A stretch of DNA of 64,000 nt. It comes from Acridotheres tristis. Lineage: Eukaryota; Chordata; Aves; Passeriformes; Sturnidae. The position numbers and the translations under genes are program-made. This document shows positions 12,113 through 59,800 of this stretch, piece after piece; within the stretch, counting starts at the first letter, position 1; every line of letters begins with the position of its first letter. Location of the stretch: positions 7,823,491 to 7,887,490 of the forward strand of contig CM072905.1 of NCBI GenBank assembly GCA_037013685.1, given 5' to 3'. Under the pieces are notes generated by a model that did no database searches, was not told the origin of the DNA, and worked only from the letters and a program-made list of their open reading frames with translations.

Positions 12113-12122
12113 GCGCAGGCGC
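12113..12122 (+). promoter_or_regulatory. NRF1-type site, downstream copy
   Basis: GCGCAGGCGC matches the common NRF1 variant GCGCANGCGC and lies 35 bp after the first copy, with Sp1-type CCGCCC boxes immediately 3'. Binding is inferred from the motif alone. Confidence 0.5.
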
Positions 12123-12149
12123 GGGCCCGCCCCCGCCCGGCACCGCGAA

Positions 12150-12232
12150 CGACGGGCGGCGGCGCGCGCCCCTCCCGCGCAGGACGGCGCTGCCCCGGCG
12201 GCATGAGGGGAGAGCGCGGCCGGCTCCGAGCG
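12150..12232 (+). other. SEC14L1: SEC14L1 exon 1 (5' UTR; 5' end unknown)
   Basis: The only good donor in the core of the CpG island is AGCG|GTAAGG at 12232/12233, and it splices plausibly to the acceptor at 13888. The 5' boundary is a guess. The exon contains an upstream ATG at 12203 whose frame crosses the junction and stops at TGA 13892-13894, 23 nt before the main start codon. Confidence 0.55.
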
Positions 12233-12386
12233 GTAAGGACGGCGCGGAGCCTCCCGGGCTCCCGCCCGCGCCCCGCGTCCCCCCAGCCCCGCCGCCCTGC
12301 CCCGCGGCAACTTTCCCATTGTCCGCCCGCTGCCCGCCGGGGAGCCTCGCGGAGCGGTCGGCGCTGCCCGTAGCGGACGGGGGCGG

Positions 12387-12423
12387 GTGGTGGTGATGAT
12401 GATGATGATGGTGATGATGGTGG
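12387..12423 (+). repeat. GAT/GGT microsatellite
   Basis: A short run of GAT and GGT triplets inside the CpG island, just after exon 1. It yields Met-rich frames that are not coding. Confidence 0.8.
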
Positions 12424-12484
12424 GGCGGGGGTCGCGGTCCTCGGGCGGGTCACGGCGGCGCCGCGGCCGCTGCGCTCCGGCCGC

Positions 12485-12830
12485 CCCTGGCAGGCGGCTG
12501 TGGCCGGGTCCCTCCGGGGCAGCGCGGGGCTGTCACAGGTGTCCCGTTCCCTCCCGGAGTGTCCCGGAGCCCTCCGGGGCAGTGCGGGGCTGTCACCGCT
12601 GTCCCTCCATCCTGTCCCTTCCCGGAGCGTCCCGGATCCCTCCGGAGCAGCGCGGAGCTGTCACAGGTGTCCCTTCCTTCCCCTGGCGGGGTGTCCCGGT
12701 CGCTGTAGGGCTGTCACAGGTGTCCCGTCTCCTCGCGGGCTGTCCCGGGTCCCTCCGGGGGAGCTCAGGGCTGTCACAGGTGTCCCCACGTCCCGTCCCC
12801 TCCCGGGGTGTCCCTGTTCCTCCGCGGCGA
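12485..12830 (+). repeat. About 60-bp GC-rich minisatellite in SEC14L1 intron 1
   Basis: The landmark TGTCAC recurs at 12531, 12591, 12659, 12712 and 12772, giving spacings of 60, 68, 53 and 60 bp. Each unit holds TGTCAC(AGG)TGTCCC, a CCCGG-rich middle and CCTCCGGGG(CAG). The units are diverged and CpG-rich. Open frames through this block (for example 12500-12859) come from the repeat and are not called as genes. Confidence 0.85.
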
Positions 12831-13917
12831 GAGGAACGCGGAGTTTCTTTGTTGTGTAACTCGTTTTGTCTGGGGATTAGAGAGGCTTTGTGCTGATTCA
12901 GGTGGGTTTGTTATTTTTTTTTAAAACAAGCGGGGCAGTCATGGGTAAATTCTTCTCAGGGCTGGGATGTCGGAGAACTTTCCTGTGGCTCGGGGGGTTG
13001 TTCTTGGCTCCGGCCGAGCTGCGGGGCTGGAGCCCCAGACGGACGGAGAAGTGAAGCGAACTTGCTGTAGCGAACCCATCTCTCGCTGGAATGAGGCTGG
13101 CTCGCAGCCCGCCGTTCGTATGCCCGTGCTACTGCCAGGATTTTTCAATAAACGTAATTGCAGTCGAGAGAGTTCGGGTCAAGCACTTTGCTGGGTAGAA
13201 GCAGGCACGAAGCCTTTGAGTAATTCCTCTCCGCGTTGCCAGTGAATCTTTCCTGGCCGCGTAGTGGAATTTTTCTCGAAGTTTATTTCCCCAACTATCT
13301 CATAAGTTTCTCTCTCAAAAGTTTCGATTTTTTTGGAGATGATCAAGGAACGCCCTTGATCCATCAGTGTGCTTTAGTAATCTATTTTTTCCTTCTTTCT
13401 GTAAACCAGCACTTTTAACACTTACTTTTTTAACCTCTGTTTGTGCTTTCTGTGTTTCTTTCTTGGTTTTTTTCCCCTCCCAGTCCCTGCTCTGAGCAGG
13501 GCAGCCCACATACTGTGCTGGGGGACTGGGAAATGCTTTTCTGCCTGTAGCTGGGATGTGTCAGTGTTTAGTTCTCAGCAGCAGCAGCACAGGAAATGTC
13601 ACCATCCTGACAAAGAGTCATAAAATATGTTGAAGATTTGTTACTAAAAGTGGACTAAAAATGTGCTAATTTTATGTAGTCTTTGGAAGAAACGATAAGT
13701 CATTTCTGACAGAAATATATATATATATCTTTTCAGGGCCGCTGTTGGGTCTTAAAAAAGGTTGTCAGGGAATTGTGAAGGATTTCCTGTGGAATTGCTA
13801 GCGTGGTACCACGCACAGACTAATTGTAAGAGAAAATTGAAAATGGCTTCCTACGTCTGACAGATGGTTTTAAAAATTTCTTTTTCAGGTTTGAGTTGAT
13901 CTCACTAAACTGCAGCC

Positions 13918-51328
<37,411 letters not shown>

Positions 51329-53875
51329 TGCCACAGCAGCTGAAAAGCAAATGGATGTGATGGCTGGACCCTCGCCCATGGCAGCTGACTGCAATACAGC
51401 ATATTCAACTGGCAATTGTGCAAAAAACCCCACCCCAAAAAGCCTTTTATAGATAGTAAAGTAGCTGTTTGAATTTTACACTTAGTGGTTTTGGTCTTTG
51501 TTAGATCCAACAGCTTGTCTCTTAACTTTAACCCTTTTTCCTAACTCAGCCATAAATATTTTTGCAAGTGTGCTTGCACAAATCCTAACTCTGAACACAA
51601 GGGCTCTTACTGAAAAGGAAAAACAACCAGTGCATCAGTTAAGAATGATTTTTCTTTTTTTTTAAACTGTGTAGATGTTAAAAAGCAAAAAAGAAAAACC
51701 CTACCAAAAATGCTCCATAGTGCATTAGAGATCAACTGCAAGTCTCCTGTCAGGACATTTCTTGCCATCCTGAGAAATCCCCTGTGATCTTCCAGTGCTG
51801 CAAACTGTTCTCCTGATGCCACTAATGATGTCCGAGACAAAGGACAGCAGTTGCTGGATACTTGACTTTGTGAGTCCGTTTTTTTCAAAGCATGCCCACA
51901 GAGCTGTGGCCAGGCTGTAACACTGAATATACCTTTTGTATGAGCACATTTCTGGGGAATTTTGAGCTCTGGGTCTTGCTGGGTTAAAGCAATTTGTTCT
52001 TTCCTTGGATTTGTGCGTGGAGCACTGCAGAGAGAGAGGCAGAGAGCAGGCTCTCCCTCACTGTGTCACACTGGGCTCATCCAGAGCTGCTCTGAGCTTC
52101 TGTTCCCAGCTCTGTGCTGGAGCTTCACTCTGTTTCCTTAGTGCATCCCAAGCTAATGCATTTTACTGAGATTCTCTTCTTGTCAGGAATTTATGCAGAG
52201 CTTCAGCTTGCTGCTTAAACCAGTGTGAAGGAGGTGTGGCTTCCATCCTTCCTGAGCACTTCTCCCTCCCTGGGGCTTCCTGTCCTTCCCTGTGCCTGGC
52301 AGAAATAGAGAACCTCAGTTCTGGTCAGCCTTCCTGTGGGCTGGGAGCACAGGGACCTTCCCTCTGAGAGATACAGGAGAAGATACTCCAAGGATTTTCT
52401 CCACCATTTTCACTACTGCCACTGCCAGAGGTGATCTGCCATTTGGGATTCTGTCCCTGTTTGCCAGGCCCAAGCTGGACCCTTGCTGAGCTCTGTTCAG
52501 GTGTTCTTCCTTCTCGAGCCCTCTCTCTGTGCACAGCAAAAGGCTCCATAGACTGAACTGTCAGACAAATACAGACCACACCTGGCAGGGAGCAGAGAAG
52601 ATTTTGGTCTGAAATGCAGCAGGATTTGCAGTTAGACCCTTCTTGGTCTTTCCTTACCCTTGGTAGAGCTAAAATGTCCATGCAGGCACAAGAGCTTCTG
52701 TGCTGGCTGCAGTCCCTGCTAGGAAGTGGGACAGGGTCTGGCTTGGCTAAGTGGTGGAGGAGCTCACAAAGGTGTTGCACTTGGAAAGCAGAACTCACTA
52801 GAGATTCTGGATCCCTTGCCTGAGGAAAGCTGGTTCTGAACTCAGGGTGAGGCTTTTTTATGCCTGCAGAGCTCTGGAGAGGCAGGTGACAGACCCCTGA
52901 GAGCAGCTCTGCTGCAGCCCCATCCTGGCTGTGGCACGTGGCAGAGCTGACAGGTATTTCACTAACAGAGGTGCTCAGACACCAGCCTCCTTAAACTGAA
53001 CCAAACTGCTTTGTTCTGGAGCTCTTTTGGGACTCAGAGGCTGAAGATGGAGGTTAGGCTGTTACTTAGACTGTCAGAATGAACAGGTCACTGCTTTGGT
53101 GTCACACAGCTCCCACCAGAGTCTGCACAGCAGCCTGCTCAGGCTGTGGCTCCAGGGCTGCTCCCAGGAGCTCTGCCCGAATTGCTGACACCAGGAACCA
53201 GGATTCCCAGCACAGGGAGTGCGGCTGGAGCTCAGTGAGATTCACTTGCTGACACTCAAGGCGTTTCTTCCCATTCACCAGGCTGTAAGGGCTGAAGATG
53301 GTCCCTTTCTTTCTCTCTCTCAGATGACAATTTTGCTGATAACTGTAAGAAACCGCTCCATTCAACACTCCACGTCTGTCCAGGTGTCTGGCTTTGTAGA
53401 CCTTTTTGGGTTGCAGTCCCTTTTCAGGTCTGAAGATACATATTTTTCACTTGAGCTGGCTCAAAAGTGGCACTTCGGGTTTTTCCTGCTGTTGATCTTA
53501 ACACATCTTTTAGAGCTCAAAGCACATGACAGCACAAACAGCCAGGGAGATAAAATTCCAGAAAAACAATAGTTAATCTTCCTGTAAGCAAAGTGCTGTG
53601 GCAATATGACTTGATCACTGCAGTCTAACTAATTAATTTCCCATACCCTGGTCTTTCTTTGTGTGATACTGCTCTTCCTTTTCTCAGCCCGTGACTCTTC
53701 TGTTGGCACCTTTCCTGTTATCAGTGTCCTTCACTTCCCTGTCCCTCCTCATGAACTGCATATCAAATTCTGTAAATGTTTTGTATACATAATACCTCAT
53801 TCTTGGTATTAAAATACAGATAGTCTTTAAAAGATTTTTTTATTGTTATCAATAAATGTGAACTGTTTGGAAAAA
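51329..53875 (+). other. SEC14L1: SEC14L1 3' UTR
   Basis: About 2.5 kb from the stop codon to the likely cleavage site. It has no repeat that I recognise. ATTAAA at 53808 and AATAAA at 53851 precede an A run at 53871-53883. A 117-codon open frame at 53219-53572 lies inside it and looks incidental. Confidence 0.8.
53851..53856 (+). terminator. SEC14L1 poly(A) signal AATAAA
   Basis: A canonical hexamer 15-20 nt before an A-rich stretch and a T/G-containing downstream region. An ATTAAA 43 bp earlier (53808-53813) may be an auxiliary signal. Confidence 0.8.
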
Positions 53876-53884
53876 AAAAAAAAG

Positions 53885-55790
53885 AGGGCAGTCTCTTTAT
53901 TTCATTCATCTGCTGCAAATCTTCCAGGTTATTTTATGTGCTAGATTCAGGTCTGTCAGTGCTGGGTGAGGGAGGGGCTCCTTGGCTGCTCCCACCACTG
54001 ACACCTCAGGCAGGAGGCCAAGACAGTCACACTCGGGAAATTATGGTTTTTAATTAGTAGAAGTAGACTAAGCTTCAGCTATTTTAAAAACAGGAGCTAA
54101 TAAACATCAAACTGTGGGTTTTCTAACAGCTGGAGCAGAAGCTACAACGTGTTTGTGGTTGGTCTTTCAAATTTGATCCAAGCTGTGAAGTTTCTCTGAA
54201 GGAGAATCTTCAACCATGGTTGTGAGTCTGTCAGCATGACCAGATGGCTGCCTGACCTACTTCAAGCTTTAACATGTGGTCAGTACTTCTGTGCCAGCAC
54301 ACAACAAGGGACCAGCTCTCTGCTGCTCAGGACCTTGCTGACTGCAGCAGTCCTTGAGAAGGTGTCGTGCAAGGAGGTGGCTTTGCTGGGCCGTGCCTGG
54401 AGATGTGGGGGAGCTGCCTTTGTGGCCAGTGCCCCCCTGAAATGGCAATTAAATGAACCTGAGCCTCAGCCCCTGCTTGAGTTGGGCAGGTGCTAACAGT
54501 GCAGGCCAGGGCTGCATCAAACAGCTCCTCTGGGAGAGGTGTCAGTCTGAAGTGTTTGCTTTGGGCTTGGTTTGTTCGGGTTTTTTGGGGTTTTTCTGGT
54601 TGTTTTTTTGTTTTGGTTTTTTTAACTATTATTTTTTGTTTGTTTTTTGTGGATTTTTACGAGACAAAGCAAAATTCCTGGAAGAAATTTCACCTGTTTT
54701 TTTTTTTTTTTCCCCACCAGCATCCCCTGCCTTCCCACAAAGCTGAGGGCTCCCTTTTCTCCAGGTGTCTCCATTTACACCCTTGCCTTGCCAGCGAGCC
54801 TGTAAATCCCCAGGGAGGGATCCTGAGCTGCCATTCCCGAGTGTGTGCCCTGGAGCAGGAGCTGGCCCGGCTCTCTGCCCTGCCCGAGCAGCCGGGGCTG
54901 TTTGCTCTTGCAGCCCTGCCAGGCTGAGCTGATCTGTGCTCGATGTGCAGGCACGTTAAAATGGTGATGGAAAGAGGAATTCTGTGACCTGGCAGCCCCC
55001 GGGCAGTGCAGGGTGACAGCTCAGGGTCACACGGAGCTGTCCCCTCCGTGCTGGCTGTGCCAGCCCCATCCTGCATCCCCAGTGCCCTCCGCCAGCCCCG
55101 GGGGAGGTGCGGGGCCGGCACAGCATCCCAGGAGCGGCTTCCCAGGGCAGGGGCTGCTCAATGCTGCCGGGAGAGACAAATCCTCGGGGGAAGTGTTTTG
55201 GCTGCCTTTCCAGTCATCAGCAGCCAGCTCTATTATTCAGGCTCTAAAAAAACCATTTTGCCATCTCCTGGGTTTTTTTGGAAGGGTAGGAAGGCATTGA
55301 TTTTATTTCGCTAACTCATGCTGGTGTAAGAGTTTGGATGCTGAGAAATAAAAGGTTGGGATTTTGCAACTTGTTTTATTCCCTTCCCTAGGACCACTGC
55401 TGAACTCCTCCCACTTTGTGCCATCAGCCTTGGTCCCCTGTGGTCCCTTGGCAGCCACAGGCCAGGGGGAGCAGGGAAGGGACCCCAGATTTGGGGCTCT
55501 TTCCCCTGTGCACAGGAGGGGAACCAGGGGCTGAGACAGACAGAGCTGGGTGTCCCCCCAACCCTCCTCCTGGCCTAACAAAGCCACAAGTAAATAAATG
55601 AATCTCAAGCTTTTCTTGGTGCTGATGGAGCCTTCCCTTGTGCCCTGGGGTGACCTTAGTGGGGCAGCTCTCCCAGCATGGGCAGCCTGAGGGGAGTCCT
55701 GGATCCCAACGTCCCTCAGGTGGGGCTGGGGATTTGCTGTGACCCCAGCACTGCCCCACACCTGGGAACTGTGCTTTGACTTCGTGTTTG
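53885..55790. other. Intergenic downstream of SEC14L1
   Basis: No gene is recognised. It includes a T/G-rich low-complexity stretch at 54560-54715. Open frames such as 54690-55121 (minus) and 55303-55761 (minus) are in GC-rich DNA and show no domain. Confidence 0.5.
54560..54715 (+). repeat. T-rich low-complexity stretch with GGTTTT-type words
   Basis: Consecutive T runs separated by GG or G, ending in a run of 14 or so T followed by CCCC. Confidence 0.8.
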
Positions 55791-55791
55791 C

Positions 55792-55884
55792 AGAGGAAAG
55801 GGGAAATGAAAGAGAGGGAGGAGGAGAAAGAGGAGAAGGAGAAAGGAGAAGGGAGAGAAAAAGAGAAAAAAAAATAAAAAGGAG
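55792..55884 (+). repeat. Polypurine (GA-rich) tract
   Basis: 93 bp almost wholly of A and G, with only T55807 and T55875 interrupting. 55808-55874 is 67 bp of unbroken purine with GGAGGAGGAGAAAG-type words, which could form triplex DNA. Confidence 0.9.
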
Positions 55885-56463
55885 TTAATGTCACAAACCC
55901 TGCAACAAAACGGTGCAGGGCAGCCCCAGCCCCTGGTTTGCACGTTCCCACTTCTCCTAATGGCATTTTGTGCAGGAAACATCCAGCTGGGGGTGCAGGG
56001 GGGCCCTGTGTGACCCCCCCCAGTCTGGGCTGTGCTGGGGCAGATCCACAGCCCAGCCCAGGATCGGGGTCTGGATTCACTGTGTGGAGTCAGTGCCTCA
56101 CCCAGGTGTCACCTCAGAGCCCAGTGTCCCCTGCTGACCCCTCAGACCCCCAAGGGGGTTCCCAGCCCTGGGGTGGACAGGGTGAGGCCAGGGCTGAGCT
56201 GGTCCAGGGGGCTCCCGGCTCTGCAGGCAAATGTGCCCCCAAATCCACCGTGTGTCACCTCTGGTGCCGTGGGGCACCCCTGGGGGACATCGGGCACAAA
56301 CCCACCCACCCCAGCCCGGCCGGTAGGGCTGGGAGAGACCCCGAGAGGGGCTCCGGGACCGTGCTGGTGCCCCAGGGACAGGGCAGGGACACGGGTGGTG
56401 GCACGGCCGGGCCCCGCAAAACCCCACTAGATGGTGCCAGCAGCGCGCACACGGCCCCGGGCT
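55885..56463. other. GC-rich intergenic lead-in to the minisatellite
   Basis: No gene is recognised. Open frames on both strands extend from here into the 57-bp repeat and reflect GC-rich, stop-poor DNA. Confidence 0.5.
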
Positions 56464-56862
56464 GTCCCCGCTGTCCCCACTGTCCCTCTGCCACCGGGGA
56501 CACTGTCCCTGCTACAGGGGATGGACACTGTCCCCACTGTCCCTCTGTCACCAGGGACACTGTCCCTGACACAGGGAATGGACATCGTCCCCACTGTCCC
56601 TCTGTCACCTGGAACACTGTCCCTGACACAGGGAATGGACATCGTCCCCACTGTCCCTCTGTCACCAGGGACACTGTCCCTGACACAGGGAATGGACACT
56701 GTCCCCACTGTCCCTCTGTCACCTGGAACACTGTCCCTGACACAGGGAATGGACATCGTCCCCACTGTCCCTCTGTCACCAGGGACACTGTCCCTGACAC
56801 AGGGAATGGACATCGTCCCCACTGTCCCTCTGTCACCTGGAACACTGTCCCTGCTAAAAGGG
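56464..56862 (+). repeat. 57-bp minisatellite with 114-bp dimeric order
   Basis: The landmark ATGGAC recurs at 56521, 56578, 56635, 56692, 56749 and 56806, exactly 57 bp apart, after one diverged leading copy. Units alternate strictly between an ACCAGGGAC form and an ACCTGGAAC form, so the true unit is about 114 bp. As 57 is 19 codons, frames stay open on both strands. Confidence 0.95.
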
Positions 56863-59800
56863 AGGGACCCTCTCCCTGCTACAATGTCCCTGTGCCAGGG
56901 GCTCGGTGTGGAGCTGGGGCTGGAGCACTGGTCAATACTGGGAGCCACAAGCAGGGCAGGGGACACCGTGTGACACCCTGCCCCCCCAGCCAGGACAGCA
57001 CGTTGTTCATGGAGCAGCCACCACTCCAGGCACAGGGGGTGGCCGGGCTGGGACACCCCCAGACCCCCCAGACCCTCTCCCTGTGCCCTGCACATCCCAA
57101 AGGATGCTCCAGTGACCTCCAGGCACCATCGTGGCTGTGGGTTTGCCCTCCCACTGTTCATTTCCTGAACGGTCACCATCTCCCAGGAGTCCTGAGAAAC
57201 TTCGTCACCACTGCAGAAAACCCTTGAGGATCTGCTGGGAGAAACTCTGTAGAAGTGAAAAAACACTCAGCTTATTTCTTGGCTCGAGTATGGGTTGGCC
57301 CACGAGCTGCTGTATCCAAAGGCTGTATCCAAACATTGAATTTTAATTATGAGAAGGATTTCACCAGGGACAGGGAAATGAGAAGAGGAACAGCCCAGTG
57401 AAAAAGATGGAAACTGAAAATACAAATTCTCCCAAAAAAAGAGCATTGGAGCTCTTTTTTGAAGCTTGTTTTGGGCAAAACAAAATTTATCTCAGGCATT
57501 TTTGCCTTTGCATAGTTATTTATTATACAATATTTATTGTTGTAACATCCTGCCTCTTCTTGGAGGTGCTGACACAGCAACAATGGGGTGGGAGGACCCT
57601 CAGGTCCAAAATGTGTTTGGCAGAGCAGGGAGGGCAGGACCTGCTCCTGTCCCCATGGCTGGCACTGTCACTGCCAGGTCCCAGGGGCTTTTCCAGGTCA
57701 GTGCATCCCCCCTTGGGGTTTCTGCTGTTCCCTCCAGCCTGGAGAGGCCACACAGCTCCAGCTGCTCCAGCCACATCCCAGGAGCCCTGCAGAGCCCCTC
57801 TGCCCCCTGTGCAGGACAGGGCTGCTGTGAATGCAGCTCCTGCACGGGCTGTGCTTGCTCCAGGGATTTCCTGAAATCCCTCTCCAGGCACTGATGGATG
57901 TTCCATGACAGCTCCAGAGACCTCCTCCCATCACAGTTTGTGCCAGTGGAGCCCTGCCAGGCTCACCACACCCAGCTCTGTGTGCAGCCCCTGCCTGGCT
58001 GAGGCTGCCCAGGGACCTGCCAGGACAGGGTTCCCAGGCTCTGGTGATGTCACTTGGCCACTGGCATCATCCCAATGCCATGTGCCCACCTTGGGCTGAG
58101 CTCCCCCCAGAGCTGGCACATCTGGGGGTGGGGGGCCCTGCAGGACCCCAGCACCCATTGAGAGTCAGAGCAGACCCAAGGCAAGCAGCCTGAAGATTTT
58201 TCTTGCTGGAAATGAGTGGCTCTGGGGATGAAGGCTCCCGGGGCAGCTCTGACCCCACAGAGGAGCCAGCAGCAGATGGAGGCTGCCTCCACACGTTTTC
58301 CCCTAAAAACCCTATTTCCTGAGCCAGGGGGGGCCCATTTCTCCATCACCCATTCCTGCAGCCTTGCCTGCATCCCTCCCCCACGAGCAGCCAGGACACA
58401 CTGGCACGATGACACTGCTGGCCTGAGCCAGCCTTGGGCAGCCACACACCCCAGTGTTTGCTCATCCTTCACAAGAACTGAAAAAGAAGGAACAGGGAAG
58501 GATCATGTGAGCTCCCCTCGAGGAGGGCTGGCTCTGCTCTGCACTGCCAGGGATGTCACCCAGGGCAAGGTCACTGGGCCCCTCCATTCCACCCAGAAGC
58601 TCTTCCCTGCTCACCCCAACAGAGCTGCAGCTCCTGGGGCCCCACAGAAACATCAGCATGCGAGGGGTGCAGCTGCCTGAGCAATTCTCTTTGGAGATAT
58701 TTGGTGTTGTCCTGTGCCTCAGAGAGGAGGGGGCTGCTCTCCACCTGCTCCTCCAGCTCTGCCGGGCCCTGGATGCTGCTGAGAGGAGCTGCAAAGAGCT
58801 GAGGAGGAGGAGGGATGGAAAATCCCTTCACTGGGACAAGGAGACCTCTCCAGATCCAAGCAGCAGCTTTGCCCACCTGGAATGAGGCAGGACCTTGGTA
58901 AGCAGTGGCTGGAGCTGCTGCCCAGGACTCAGGAGATTGGAGCACCCCAAGCCCCAGTGCTGGTGATCCTGTGGCTGGCACTCAGTGAGAGCAGCAGGAA
59001 CCACCAGACCCATCCCACACTGGGACCAACAGGCACACCAGACTGGCCCAGCCCCTCCTCCTGGCACCGTGGCACTTGTCCTGCAGGACTTGGCATCTCC
59101 GGCCCTTCTGCTGGGGGACGTGGAGCAGTGACACCAATCTGTGCAAGCAGATGTCCCAAACCCCACAGAACCCTGTGCCATTCCCCCATGGGACATGTAC
59201 TGCTGGGGAGAGGTGGGGAGGGAGCCCAGAGCATTCCATTGGATCCCAGAGTGTGAACATCAGCAGTGCTGGGGCTTTTCCTCCTAAAGCAGAACAACAA
59301 ACCTGTTCAGGCTCAAGGGCTGTGATGCTGTTCCAGGTTTGTTTTGCTTCACCTTCTGAGGTTGCCCTGGTTGGGGCAGAGAGGCTCCTGTGTGAGTGAA
59401 TTAGAGCTGTGGGTCTGGAATTGCATCCCTGGGAATGGTGCTGGGCCCCTCCTGGGGGAGCAGGGCTCTGCCCTGGGGACCAGCTGGGACTTGCACAGAG
59501 CCTGGCACAGGACCTGATGTGGAGCTGCTGGGTAAGGAGGAGGGGATGGGTGTTAATTAGTGAGGAAGAGTGGGAATGAGGCAGCTCAGGGGAAAACACA
59601 CAGCACCAGGTTCCTGGGAAGCTGCTGGAGTTTGTGTCGTGTTGGGGAGCTGGTGGTGCCTGCAGCCCCCCCAGGACTGTGCAGAGAGTTCAGGAGACAC
59701 CGTCACCCACTCCTGCAGCCCTGCCCCAACCGCAGCACTGAAACCCCCCAGGGATGAACTGCCCCATGAGAAACCAACCCAAGGAGCCCATTGGGGATGA

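Larger units (their letters stand above)
12030..12860 (+). promoter_or_regulatory. CpG-island promoter of SEC14L1
   Basis: CpG density rises abruptly at about 12030 and falls after about 12860, against CpG-poor flanks. The island surrounds the inferred exon 1 donor at 12233. No TATA box is seen at a fitting place, as usual for housekeeping CpG promoters. GC boxes occur at about 12086-12092 and 12127-12138, with a GGGCGG at about 12154. The 3' half of the island is built largely from a 60-bp minisatellite. Confidence 0.8.
12233..13888 (+). other. SEC14L1 intron 1
   Basis: Apart from the microsatellite and minisatellite in its CpG-rich first 600 bp, it holds an (AT)n run near 13713-13726 and no recognisable repeat family or RNA. 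Confidence 0.6.

Noticed and set aside
11860..12453. Open frames of 108-178 codons on both strands across the promoter
   Set aside because: CpG-island DNA is stop-poor. The frames have Pro/Arg/Ala-biased composition and begin partly inside a CR1 tail.
12387..12896. Open frames of 119-169 codons through the CpG island
   Set aside because: They run through the GAT microsatellite and the 60-bp minisatellite and lie in the non-coding 5' region of SEC14L1. The peptide is repeat-derived.
53219..53572. 117-codon open frame in the SEC14L1 3' UTR
   Set aside because: It lies wholly between the stop codon and the poly(A) signal and has no recognisable motif.
55303..56080. Overlapping minus-strand open frames of 152 and 218 codons downstream of SEC14L1
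   Set aside because: Composition is low-complexity: the polypurine tract translates as Phe/Ser/Leu runs. No exon structure is seen.
55938..57227. 429-codon plus-strand open frame, with 279-codon minus and 180-codon plus frames overlapping it
   Set aside because: The frames exist because the 57-bp repeat is a multiple of three and the DNA is GC-rich. They overlap on both strands and show only the 19-residue repeat, with no domain or splice context.
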